From Moniliella sp. 'wahieum' (lineage: Eukaryota > Basidiomycota > Moniliellomycetes > Moniliellales > Moniliellaceae), in contig RSEE01000003.1 of NCBI GenBank assembly GCA_003971905.1, positions 868,001 through 932,000 of the forward strand: a stretch of DNA of 64,000 bases. The letters are read 5' to 3'. The notes under the pieces were generated by a model. The model did no database searches, was not told where the DNA came from, and saw nothing but the letters and a program-made list of their open reading frames with translations. How positions within the stretch are numbered: the stretch's first letter is position 1; each line of letters starts with the position of its first letter. A program made the translations under genes and the position numbers. Below are positions 45,278 through 55,910 of the stretch, one piece after another.

Positions 45278-45357
45278 ACCACCGCCACAATCGGCACCTT
45301 ACCGCCACAATCGGCATACTACCGCCACAATCGGCATACTACCGCCACAATCGGCAC
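45278..45357. repeat. Four 20-bp tandem repeats inside copy 2
   Basis: Reverse complement of the array in copy 1. The core ACCGCCACAATCGGCA recurs every 20 bases. Confidence 0.9.
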
Positions 45358-46066
45358 ACTCGTCCCCCACAGATGGGGCAATGATTTTTAGGGACAACAC
45401 ACGACGGAACAAAACGTGTGGGTATCGTCAACGAGACGAAATTCCTCCAACGACAAAACGGCGCAGGCGAATCGCAGAAAGCGGGGGTGGCTGCTCATCA
45501 AGTGCCCCACCCACGGCTACACGCCCCGGATTGCCAATTCATCCGGGGCACCTGGGGAAAGGATGGGGGGGGTGGTCACCCAACTTCTTCCACTCCCTTT
45601 TTCAAAACAAAGAGAACCCAAACAGATCAAGACGGTTGACGCATAGCGCCCGTTCATTTCCCATGCCCAATGGACCCCACTGGCACCAGGCATGCGGAAC
45701 CAAACAACTACCCAAACGCATCCAATTTTGATGCCAAACGACCTTGGACCGCATTTACTCCAAGTTTCCAATTTTCTTTCACTACACCTATAACTGGTGC
45801 TTTTTACTTTTGCCCACAAATCGCTTCGGGGCGCAACCCCTACACTTTTACTTCTAAGACTTCTACAAGCATCTGGCGGTCGCACAATACACCAACCACA
45901 AGCGCTCGGCTCGTTCAGTGTCATCCTGGACAGCGGGGTGTAGGCCAGTGTGGCCATGCAACTCCAGGCCATTCGTCCGGTTGCCACTCAAGTCCTCCCC
46001 TCTCTACATCCACTGGCAGGAGCTCATCCCACAACCGATGTCTCCGGGTTCCCTGGCCAGCGGGGG

Positions 46067-46305
46067 TGTTGACTGTGATCCTCTGGCTCCCAGTCGGTAG
46101 ACCAGGTTCGCCTCGGTTCCATCGGCTTCCACGCTGACGTCCCTGCGTGTCACTGTCCCTGTGCCCTGCACTCTCTCCTGTGTGACTCACTGTCCCTGTG
46201 CCTAGTCCAGCCTCCTATATAGATGCCTCTGTACCCAGACCCAACTCTGGCTCCAATCCATCACCTTCTCCTCATCCTTCTGCCCGTCCGGCTCCCTAGG
46301 CCACA
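46067..46305 (+). repeat. LTR of copy 2 (right)
   Basis: 239 bp. The end reads GGCCACA instead of GGCCAACA (one A missing). It is preceded by AGCGGGGG, which resembles a polypurine tract. Confidence 0.9.
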
Positions 46306-46310
46306 GATCA
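46306..46310. repeat. Target-site duplication GATCA (right)
   Basis: An exact match to 44916-44920. Confidence 0.9.
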
Positions 46311-46709
46311 TGTGATGAAAGAGTGATGAACTTCAGGCCTGAGCGCCTGAGCCTCAGGCTTCAGGCAGGCCTTATATACTGAGTAAAAGAGAATTCGGGT
46401 GTGCTTTTGCATGCTGTGTGCAGATGGGATGGGTCGTTGAAAAGGGGGAAGGTGATCGTCACTACGTCACCTTCTTGAGACGGGTTGAAAGCCAAGAAAG
46501 GACTGAAATGTTTGCTGTTGGTTCTACCTACGGCCACATATGCATCCCCCTCGAAAAATTCGGATGTGATGATGATCGTGTGACCATATGCAGCACATCA
46601 ATCAAAGATGTACATTGGCCAACCCCCTTTTTTTTCTTCCGAAGATAGCATGTCGAAGTTAGTACACAGCAACATCCCTTCAGGAAGGACATTGCCTGGT
46701 CCAAACGTG
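46311..46709. other. Space between the LTR element and the DPBB promoter
   Basis: Contains CCTGAGC/CCTCAGGC palindromic motifs at 46339-46365. Otherwise upstream sequence of the secreted-protein gene. No gene is seen. Confidence 0.4.
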
Positions 46710-46716
46710 TATATAG
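46710..46716 (+). promoter_or_regulatory. TATA box of the secreted DPBB gene
   Basis: TATATAG about 100 bp upstream of the ATG at 46817. It is followed by about 75 bases of CT-rich leader (46740-46812), a pattern of strongly expressed fungal genes. Confidence 0.6.
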
Positions 46717-46816
46717 TCTACAGGGCTCCACCCACATGCCATTCTCCTCATCCCCACCTGCACACTTGGCCTCCTCCCTCCTTTGCCTTTGTCGCCTCTC
46801 TTTCCTCTCGTTCACC

Positions 46817-47299
46817 ATGCAGTTCTCTACCGCTTTCGTTACTGTGGCCGCCGCTGCCGCCTTCGTTTCCGCTGCTGTTATCCCTAAGGTTGACAACCGT
46901 GACGTTGAGGTTGTTCGTCGTGACTGGGGCATCAAGAACATTTTCACTCAGGGCTCCCTCACCTGGTACGCTGGCGAGTCCCTTGCCGCCCTTCTTGCGG
47001 TGGCCCTGCCCCCAACGACTCGGACCTGGTTGTCGCCGTCGCGTCCGACTCTCCCTTCTCGTGCAACGAGTGGGTCCATCTGTATGTTTCCCCCTTCTTG
47101 TTCCCCGCCAACCGTTTCCGTACTGACACACTGTCCGCTTGTTAGCCACTACAACGGCAAGATGATCCCTGCGCAAGTGCGGGACACTTGCGAGGGCTGC
47201 GGCCCGCTCCACTTGGACGCCACCAAGGGCGTGTTCCAGGCTCTCGACCTGCTTGATGTCGGTGTCCTGAGCGACGTGCACGTTGTCTCTTTCTTCTAA
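46817..47299 (+). CDS. Small secreted double-psi beta-barrel (RlpA/expansin-like) protein
   Basis: A secreted protein of about 138 residues. The start MQFSTAFVTVAAAAAFVSAA is a clear signal peptide, followed by a short propeptide-like stretch (VDNRDVEVVRRD). The barrel begins FTQGSLTWYAG, continues CGGPAPNDSDLVVAVASDSP in a neighbouring frame (one-base shift near 46985), and ends with HYNGKMIPAQVRDTCEGCGP and LDLLDVGVLSDVHVVSFF. A 64-base intron at 47082-47145 (GTATGT...GTTAG) joins CNEWVHL to HYNGKMI. Members of this family act on or bind cell-wall polysaccharides, and several are secreted effectors or fruiting proteins. The substrate here is unknown. Expression may be influenced by the LTR element 0.5 kb upstream. 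Confidence 0.85.
   Translation: MQFSTAFVTVAAAAAFVSAAVIPKVDNRDVEVVRRDWGIKNIFTQGSLTWYAGESLAALLAVALPPTTRTWLSPSRPTLPSRATSGSICMFPPSCSPPTVSVLTHCPLVSHYNGKMIPAQVRDTCEGCGPLHLDATKGVFQALDLLDVGVLSDVHVVSFF
47082..47145 (+). other. Intron in the DPBB gene
   Basis: GTATGT...TTAG, 64 bases. Its removal restores NEWVHLHYNGKM. Confidence 0.8.
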
Positions 47300-48697
47300 G
47301 CTGAGACTTTTTCGTTTACATACCGCGTCCGGGTTCCTTTTCGGTTCTTCCTTGAGCTGAAGCATAACTGCTGGCTTTATCTTTTGCGTCTGGGGCCCTT
47401 CCCCTCTCTGGCATTTCCACCGAGAGGCAACAAAAGGGCTTCTTGGGCATTGCTTCGCGCTGCCCTTGAACCCCCCTACCTTTTGTATACTATGATTCGG
47501 TCTGGTGTTGACCGTATTGGTTTAAACAGTCCATTGTGCACATGCCTTCTCTTCTGTGCCGATTGAATGGGTATTATTCTTGCGACATGTATACTTTCTT
47601 TATAGTCCCTTTCTTTATAGTCCCCTTTTTCGCACACACTTCTGTTGAGTAAAGGAATGGGCACTGCTCTGGCTTTTCTCCCTCTCTTCTCTGTCGTATA
47701 ATTTCCTCTGCTGTGTGATATGTGAAGCCTACATCATATCCCTCATTCCCCTAGGGTTGTATGCGCTAAACTGAACAACAACGCATGCTAAATTCAGCAG
47801 AAAAATGGGATCCAAGTATCCGCCTTGCCTTTGTACTGTCGGCCATGACTCGATGTACCTTGCATATGCCATGGCTTGCTATACTATGGATCCTATGACA
47901 GAGGTCAAAGGTAGAAACCAAGATCAATTCATAGTCGAGACAGACCAAACAAGTATACAAAACAAACACAACAGACTGCTTTGCAACAACGAGATCTCAG
48001 CAAAAGGAACATTATGAAGGCCCGCCATGGTCGCATGGGCTCATCGGTACGATGCTTTGTGCCCATTGCACCCAGTCTTCCCAGAACCCTTCCTGCTGCG
48101 CCCGACTACGCAGCGTCAGCGCCTTTGAGAGCATGGGATGGTGTGCATTACTCTTTGCCGCTCTGGAAAGTGCCCTGCATTCATCTGTTTATATTTCCTG
48201 CCATAAGACACTTGAGGACTGATTCCTTCTGTTATATATAAGTAGCCGTGTCTCTAAGGCTTGCTAGCTGTGGTCCTGGTCGACCATCATGTCTTCGGTC
48301 TCCCGACTCCCCGGTCCTCTCTCGCCCTTCCACCTTCTACCGCCCTTATGCTTATGAATTTACGACTTACGTTGAGTACGCTACAAGCCGGGGTTGCTTT
48401 TATCATAGTGCTTGCTCTTCTTTAGGACTCTGTCTGTTCCCGCCTACTACAGCGTACCGAGTGTGGTAACGCTGCGAGGAACAGAGTAACTTCGGAGCTC
48501 CTAGACCCCTTCAACTGGTCTGACGACTTACGTACGCGGCTCCAACCTCGGAGGGTCTGAGCTGCATCTCGGCCTTTGCACACAGGGAGCCGCCCAAAGA
48601 AGTGGGTTCCTCCCTCGTCTCTAACCCTCTCAGTTCAATCAGCATCTGAAGCAGGACCTAACGTACGAGATACCGATTGGCCTGTCCAAGGGTTTAT

Positions 48698-48721
48698 ACC
48701 CCCCTAAACTACAGGGGGGGT
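48698..48721. repeat. C7/G7 hairpin
   Basis: ACCCCCC, a short AT-rich loop, then GGGGGGT: a 7-bp perfect stem. It has no obvious gene context. Confidence 0.6.
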
Positions 48722-49840
48722 CCCACCTCGGAACTCCCCCATGACAGACGAGAGGCACCTCGCCCTCTGCTCGACCGGCACACGGCGACGGGGCATTGGA
48801 GCGACAGAGATGCCGATGAGGCAACCGCATCAGCACCACACACATCGTCGTCGTACGATACACTGGAACGTTCATCGTTCTATACCTGATGACCCCTGGA
48901 GTCCTGATGGTCCTCGAGGGTGATGCAATCGCACTGGTGGTGGTGGTGGTGTGGCAACCAGCAATACCTACTGAGGAACATCAAGCAGCGAGTCGCCATC
49001 AGGGGCTATGCGGGGGGACAAGGAGGGAAAACAGGAGAGGGGAAACAGCGGAACTCCTATTAGGCCTGAGGAGGAACTGAAGGGACATTGGCCAAAGCAC
49101 GAGCCAACCCTATAGCTCAACATTACCATGCTAAGCGCTAACCCTCCCCCCATCCGCTGAACGTGAAGACGCGGCTTGACTATAATGTGTTGGGCATACC
49201 GCAAAGTCCCTTCCGACTGTGTTTTTACCGCTCCACCGTCGCAACCTGGGGATGTGACGATGACCATCCCGAGTATACCGCATTCGCTTTCAACAGCCAC
49301 ACAGGAGCGCTGAAGCGCATGTGCGTTTATACTCTCTGACTGCCAAAAGCCTCTTTTTCAGTTTATTGACGATGCATGGAGAACAGTACCTAGTAACTAG
49401 TAAACCCGCGCTATCCGTTATCAACCACCGCTTTGCCACCACAAAACGTGTGGCATATGACGTTGACCACATCAGGGTCCGTTCAGGCCGCAGGGACCAC
49501 CGTCCGTGCGGTTGTGTCCCTTCAAGCTTCAAGCTTCACCCCTTACTAGTTACTCGTTGGGTAAAAGCAAAAATTATAGGCGTTTCAGTACTATAGGCCC
49601 TGCGCCTCTCGACTAATATTCTCGCTGCCTTCAATCGGCTGCTGCTCACATGTCACACCGTTTGCTGTAGTATAGGAGTTTTGTGCTTCTCCACAGGCGA
49701 GCGAAGCAAAGACGACCACCCCTTTTGGCGTGCCGTTGATAGAGGTGACGAACCTATATAGATCCTATATTTCATACAACCTAGGACGACTCCTTGGGCT
49801 TGACCGGTGACCCTTCACCAGCAAAAGATCATCGAGATTG

Positions 49841-49868
49841 ACGCAGCCGCGAGCTTCTGCGGCTGCGT
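49841..49868. repeat. Perfect 10-bp stem hairpin
   Basis: ACGCAGCCGC and GCGGCTGCGT are exact reverse complements around an 8-base loop (GAGCTTCT), followed by TCTATAG. It could be an RNA hairpin or a footprint of a mobile element. Confidence 0.75.
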
Positions 49869-51125
49869 CTATAGAATGAGGTTAACGAGGGAGGCGCATA
49901 GGTAAAGCTTATACTATTACTATATAGAACGGCAAAATGGGGCATATAGGAATGGCATATAGGAAAACGCTTTATCGCCCACACACTATATATATTGGTC
50001 TCGCTCGGCCGGAATTTTGTTGCAACGAGGACAAATGACTTGCCTATCGTGTGGTGTACCTCTGCCTGCAGTGAGGCGCGCGTGGCCACATATACGTCCC
50101 CTGCAGCTGCTCTCCCCCCGCAATCGATCGTTTGATATGCGTTTCGCTCCTGTTGTGTCTCTATATACGCTTTTTCAGAGTGTACAATCCATTACTTTCT
50201 CGCGGCTACCTAAAGCATGGCCAGCATAGGTGAACGTGTGGACGCGGTAGTCCAACACGGACAATCTCAGGCATGCATCTTTTGACACGGGGGGGTGTCG
50301 ACAGAGCTTGTTGCGCTTGGCCAGGGAGCGCTAAGTTGGCCTTATCGATCATCCACCGTTTGAACGAAGGGCATTAGGCGGTGACATTGACACCCGCTCA
50401 CGTCCTGCATAGACTGGGTACGCTACACATCACCCTTGCTCTTGCGGCGTGGAGAAGCACTGTTCCCGAGCGCGTCCTGCGACCCTTATGATATGCAGCG
50501 TGTCCGGCGGCCTTCGCAGGGGCTAGTTTGATGTTGATGACGACGATGGGGCCGTGCCCAACACTTGCCCATCTGCTGCATGTATGTAAGTGTGGCGTAC
50601 GGTGGAGGATGGGAGGACTGGATGGATGGGGTGCGCAAGGGATGGGAGAGCCGTCTGCCTGTCTGCGATGGGAGTGTGATTGCGGGGACGGCGGGGGCAG
50701 AGGGGCAGCTGCGCCGGGCGTCTGCGGTGTCCGTCTGCAGTGTCCCGCCATGCGTGCGGCGCTAATAAGCAATAAGCAGGCTGCAGTGAGGGCGATGGGT
50801 GATGGGATACTGCGCTGGCTCTCTTCGCGCTGCGACGCATCCAAGACATACATGCTCAGGAGGTCCGGCGACGCAGCCGAGCGCCCAGCTGGGAGGCCAG
50901 CAGCCCCACACGCAGCGCTCGTCAGGGGGCATCCGGAGCACAACATCCCTCCTCCCTCGTCCATCCGCACCATCATCGCCATCGCCACTGCCCCCCCCGC
51001 CCTCCCTCACCCTCACCACCCTCACCACCACCACGCCCCCCCGCCCGCACACCAGTTCGCTCTGCTGCACTGCTCCTGCGTGCTGCCTCTGCATCTGAGC
51101 TCTGAGCCGCCGCCACGCCGCCGCC

Positions 51126-54100
51126 ATGGGCTCCCGCTCGCACCAGCATCGTCCCACCCCGCCGCGGCCGCTGACCCTTCCGCGGCTCCTGCCCCTGCCT
51201 CCACTTCGGCTACCCCCGCTCTCCCCCCGCCGCTCCTCCAGCCTCCACGGCCGTGGCCCACAAGCACAGTGACCCCACTCTCGCCCCTCCGCGCCGCCGA
51301 CATGCCAAGGACCCGCCCCCGGACGCCCCAACGTCCTCTGGCAGCAAGATCAAAAACCGCATCATGGCCCTCTTTGAAGCTACCCGCACCGAGGCCACGA
51401 CGTACCCAGTACTTTGAGGCCCGCGCTCGCATTGACCGTTCCTACGCCGACCAGTGTTTGAGCTCAATCGCTGTACGTTTGAGCGACCCTCGTCCGACAC
51501 TAACTCCCAAGCGCCACCTAAATCAGCTTGTTCTCAGTTTCCCGACCGGCCCATCAGCGATTCGTCATTTGCGGTCCATCTGGACGCCGCTGCGCCAGCT
51601 TGATCTGACCGAGGCCAAACAGCACCGGGAGCGTGCCACACAACTGGAAGGAAGAAGTGAAGAATTCAAAATGGATTAGCGCCCAACACCAGCGCCATGG
51701 TGACACTGGTACCCGTATCGAGGACTCCATACTCAAGTACGCTGAGCACCTCGACCATGTTAAACAAGTGCGCCAACGGTACCTAGAGATCTGTCAAAAG
51801 TATGACTATCGCCAAGAAGAGAGCCCCAACCCCCCACACCATGACCTGCAGCCGCTCGACCCTTGTCCTCCTCCCCTCGCCGATCCCCTCCTGCATCCGA
51901 AGCTCGTCCGACAGGAGTTATGCCCGATGCCGAAACTTTGGTCGACGAGGGAGACCCGCGCTCTCGTAACATTTTGGATACCCTCCTCACCAAGGAGGGC
52001 CGTGACTCGGCCCGTCGCGAAGCGGCCAAGAAGACCAATCCGTTCTCTTGGGGTAAGGCCAAGCCGTCCGATTCTGGCATGGGAGCCACTTTGACTTCGT
52101 CTGCCATCGCTCCCACGGCGTTCGGCCTCAATTCCGATACCGCTAGTCTCTCCAATTCGGTCACTTCCCACGCGGCAGGAGAGCGGGGAGGATTGCCCGC
52201 ACGGGGCGGCGGGACTGGGGCGGAATTGCTAGATACACCGCTCATGAGGCAGGCGAAACGGCCCAACAAGGACCGTATCGATACGCTCTACCGCCGCGAG
52301 GTTTCGGAACTGGAGCTCTTTCGTCGGCAGCGGCAAAACGAGCTGATAACAGCCCGCGAGAAGTGCATTCTTTTCCACATTGACTGGGCAATTTCGTCGC
52401 CGCCTTGTGTCGCAGTACCGAACAGACGTCGCTTGACATGCTCTGCTTTCTATACAAAATGAGGCAGACGGGGCTTGAAAACGCCCAGAAGGCATGGATC
52501 GACTTGGTGGGCAGCCAACGCGCCAACCGCAAAGAACCCACATACCCTGTCGATGGTCGCACTCCATGGACGGATGATGACACGGATGCCGCTACGTTCC
52601 AAAGTAAGTTCCCTCAAGATTTGGACGTACCTCCTGTATACTACTCCAATTAGTACGTTTCTTCTTTCTGCTTTGCTGAAGCCCAAAGTACTTACATTAC
52701 CCTAGCTGGCACGGCGAGTATCGTGATTTGCAGTTTGGCGTGCCACTTGCCGACTATGCGTACAACCACAATGCGTTTGATCGACCGCCCGTGATGGTAC
52801 GCAAGTGCCTTGCCTTTCTCAACGAGCACGCGCTTGACACGCCTGGCCTCTACCGCACGGTGGGCAACCGCAAGGCGGTTGAAGCCATGGCTAGCGCAGT
52901 GGAACGAGATGAGCAGGCGTTCCAGTTTTACCCTTCTTCAGACAGTGGTCGTGGCGAGTTTGCTCAAGCTCTACCTACGGCAACTGCCCATTCCACTCGT
53001 TAGTTTGACGGCCAAGACAATCAAAGATTACAAGGAATACCGCTCGGCATCCAATGCTGAGAAGGTGGTTGCCGATTCTCTCAAAGAATCGCGCGATTTG
53101 TATCCTCACCTTACGCTTCTCAAGAAGAAGATTGACGACCTTTTGACTGTGCACAAAGTCACACTCCGCGCCGTCCTGGAGCATCTTGGCCTTGTCGCGG
53201 CCAATGCCGCCAAAACAAAATGGATGCTCACAATCTCGCTCGGATCTTTGGGCCGTGATTATTGGGATCAAGCCTGAAGCCACCAATAAACAGTCTGAAC
53301 GTTCGGATAACGGGTCTTCATATCAATTGCCAATAAACGAGCCGCCCACGGAAGTGGCTTCGAAACACGAGATGGTCAACCTTGATACGGCCAACAACAT
53401 CATGGAAGACATGATCTGCCACACCGAGTTTCTCTTTCCGGCTCTTCCACAATCCCTTGCAACGGCGCTACCGGCCCCTTCTCAGCCCAATGCCCCCTTG
53501 AGTGCCCAAGCACATATTTCCCCACAACCAAGCCGAATCAAAGGCAAACCTCAGCCTGCCCTGTCTGGTTTACCGCCATATGAAGCTCCCACGGGAGGAG
53601 CTGCTACCCCACCCACGGCTGGAGGAGCCGTTGCCGTGACGCAAAGGACCGCCGAATTATTACGCTCTTTCCGTCCCCGCCAATCGAGGGGGACCTTTGG
53701 TGGCCTCGGCCACCGTCGGCCCCGAGTCAAAGCATCTGCTATGTCTGTGCCTTCCAATCGCCGCGCACGGAGGACCCGAAGCACTCATTCGCACGGGGCA
53801 TGCCAAGACGCAATCGTTGCATGAAACTCCAGCCCGCATGATGGCAACCCGGGCGGCGCTCCCTCCGATGGGGGAGAAACCCGTCGATCCTCGGTGGATA
53901 TGATTGGAGAGGCAAAGGTTCGGCCTGCGCATCCCAAGGTGCTGACGCCCCCGTCCCCTCAGTGCAGCGGCAAGCTACCATAACCGATCTATTCACCCAT
54001 CCAACAGCGCACCGACACCACCTTTACTTGAAGGCACCCCGCCTGCCCCGATCCCGGCACCTAGAGTCAGCTCGACGACCCATTTAGTACACGGCGATCC

Positions 54101-54742
54101 CTGCGTTCCTCCCCTCCTGTGCCTAAGGATGACATTCTGATGACCGTTCCTGAAACGTTTATGCCCCTCAGCCGGGACAAGGGACCTCGTCCATGCAACA
54201 GTCACCCGTCAGGGAAAGCCCCATCTCCCCTTCAGCCCGCCCCGTACGGGGCCTTCATCCGGCGGGTGCTCCGGTTCGTCAGGACACGATGCTTGGTCCA
54301 TGCTGGGGTCAAGCCGGGGTCGGGGGTATCGGGTGGGTCGGGCGGTTCTGCGGTTGCAGAAGTGGGTACGGGTACGGGTACGCGGACGACGGCTTCACCA
54401 CGCAACTCGATGCTGCCTCCCTCAACGTTACCATCCTTGTCATCTCAGCCTCCCCCGTTGCCGCCTTCGTTCCCGATGCCGGCTCCCCCTTCGGGCCCAC
54501 CTTATCGCCGTCAAAATGTGGCCGATTGGCCGGGCGGCCCTGTGGTGGAGCTGCACCCGCCTCGTGTGCCGCCGAGCCTTGTTGGTCGAAGACACGTGGG
54601 CCACAGGCAGCACCGAAGGCACCACCCTCCTTCGTTGTGTCCTGGGTCGAACGACCATGGAATGTGGACCATGTCTCGGACGTCGAGCACGACCCATTCG
54701 ATCGGCCATGAGTTTGGTGTGGGGCCCGCGGCGGGCGGGTGA
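51126..54742 (+). CDS. F-BAR domain RhoGAP (Rgd1/Rgd2-like)
   Basis: Predicted GTPase-activating protein for a Rho-type GTPase, linking membrane curvature to cytoskeleton and wall signalling. An F-BAR region begins KIKNRIMALFEATRTEA and EARARIDRSYADQCLSSI (51345-51480). It continues RIEDSILKYAEHLDHVKQVR, YLEICQKYDYRQEE, TLYRREVSELELFRRQRQNE and MRQTGLENAQKAWIDLV. A 53-base intron (52653-52705) precedes WHGEYRDLQFGVPLADYAYN, the start of the RhoGAP domain. The arginine finger is in ALDTPGLYRTVGNRKAVEAM, followed by SLLKLYLRQLPIPLVSLTAK and a conserved ENKMDAHNLA-like segment in a shifted frame (about 53215-53270). A long Pro/Ser-rich tail runs, with several shifts, to about 54742. The start is uncertain (ATG at 51126 chosen tentatively). 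At least eight frameshifts are needed. Confidence 0.8.
52653..52705 (+). other. Intron in the RhoGAP gene
   Basis: GTACGT...CCTAG, 53 bases. Its removal joins VYYSNY to WHGEYRDLQFGVPL at the domain boundary. Confidence 0.75.
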
Positions 54743-55285
54743 GCGCGGGATGGGTTCTCCTTTGTTCTTTGTCTCTGTTCTGCGTCCTTGGGGTTGGTTG
54801 GTGGCGGGGGAGTGTTGGACCTCTTGTTTGGATCGCTCCATCTTGGGGGGAAGGAGCCACTACCCTGTTCTTCTTTCCTTCCCCCCTTTTTAACAGCCAC
54901 GATTTCGAACAATGGCTTCATCACGGGAGGGTTGGCTGCGCTGCCTGGTCCATAGCCTCAGAGCAGGCGGGGGGCGAGCAGGGGAGGTAGATCGGGGGCA
55001 GCGACAGACAGACCAGCGAGAGCCAGCGTGGTCTGCCGAAGGAAGGCAGGCCCGTGCGGCTGTTGGGAGCAGCGGGATGGACTGACTACACCTGCACGTG
55101 ACCCACTGGACGGCCTGCTGCGGGCCGAAGCAGGGCGAAACAGGCCCATACTCGCCTCGTGCGGGGTGGGGCAGCAACCCTCGCCCAGGCCGCTCGCCTA
55201 GCGTGCCCCCCAGCGATCGATGAGCTACAGCAACCAGCCGGCTCGGCGCGGCCTTGCTCCTCCCCCACCTCTGCCCCGCCCCGCC
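54743..55285. other. Intergenic: NAC alpha upstream region
   Basis: No gene is seen. It is GC-rich towards the NAC start. An in-frame upstream ATG at 55220 would add 22 residues ([11 protein letters not shown]) but looks non-conserved. Confidence 0.45.
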
Positions 55286-55910
55286 ATGGCTACCATCGAC
55301 AACGTTACCGCAGCGCTCCACGACGTGCACGTGTCGGAGGAGGTGGCCAACCGCGCCGAGCGCAAGAGCCGCAAAGCGCTCCAGGGCTTGGGCCTGGTGC
55401 GCGTGCCCGGTATTGCGCGCATTGCCATGCGGCGCAACCGCGGCCACCTGTACGTGATCAGCAACCCAGAGGTGTACAAGTCGCCCGTTGCCGACTCGTA
55501 TGTCATCTTTGGCGAGGGCAAGGTCGAGGACCCGAACCAGCAGCAGCTTGCGCTCCAGGCTGCCCAGCAGCAACAGCAGCAGCTCATGCAGATGCAGCAG
55601 GCCGCCGCTGCCGAGGGGGCTGGCGGTGACTTTTCGGCCCAAGCCGAGGCGCTGCTCCCCGATTCCAAGAAACCCGAGGCACCCGAGGATGATGAGGATC
55701 GAGGCCGGGGATGTGAACGAGACCGATATTGAGCTGGTTATGACTCAGGCTCATACGACGCGCAACCGTGCAATCAAGGCGTTGCAAGAGGCAGATGGTG
55801 ACCTGGTATGTTTTCCGTGCGCTCCCCCCCCCCCCCTTCTCCACCTTGGTTTGCTAACGAGGCTTGCTTGTATATGCCAGATCAATGCCATCATGAATGC
55901 CACCGCATAA
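55286..55910 (+). CDS. EGD2: Nascent polypeptide-associated complex subunit alpha
   Basis: Ribosome-bound chaperone subunit that contacts nascent chains and pairs with beta-NAC. The start is at 55286 ([20 protein letters not shown]). The NAC domain reads [40 protein letters not shown] and [20 protein letters not shown]. It is followed by a Gln-rich stretch ([18 protein letters not shown]) and an acidic linker. The C-terminal UBA domain is [33 protein letters not shown], then, after a 75-base intron at 55806-55880 (GTATGT...GCCAG), INAIMNATA and the stop at 55910. A one-base shift near 55700 separates the linker from the UBA domain. The length (about 180 residues) is normal. Confidence 0.95.
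55806..55880 (+). other. Intron in NAC alpha
   Basis: GTATGT...TATGCCAG, 75 bases. It joins DGDL to INAIMNATA. It carries a run of about ten C that is likely to be mis-sized. Confidence 0.88.

Larger units (their letters stand above)
44921..46305 (+). mobile_element. Non-autonomous short LTR retroelement, copy 2
   Basis: Second copy of the element found at 20367-21759, in inverted orientation. LTRs lie at 44921-45158 and 46067-46305, with an internal region of about 0.9 kb and GATCA target duplication on both sides. The internal sequence matches copy 1 along its whole length. The differences I see are mainly one- or two-base indels, often in homopolymers, with hardly any substitutions. No reverse transcriptase, integrase or gag is recognisable. 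The open frames inside (for example 45381-45731) keep shifting and match nothing known to me. The right LTR ends 512 bp upstream of the ATG of the secreted DPBB gene. Confidence 0.9.
47300..51125. other. 3.8-kb gene-free interval
   Basis: No coding region can be supported. It contains two hairpins (48698-48721 and 49841-49868), an AAGCTTC run (49521-49538) and TATATATA near 49990. The region from 50500 on is GC-rich upstream sequence of the RhoGAP gene. Its long frames on both strands look like composition artefacts. Confidence 0.4.

Noticed and set aside
50528-51679. 383-residue open frame before the RhoGAP gene as a separate protein
   Set aside because: Its first part is an Ala/Pro/His-rich composition artefact. 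Only its last 100 residues overlap real F-BAR sequence, partly in another frame.
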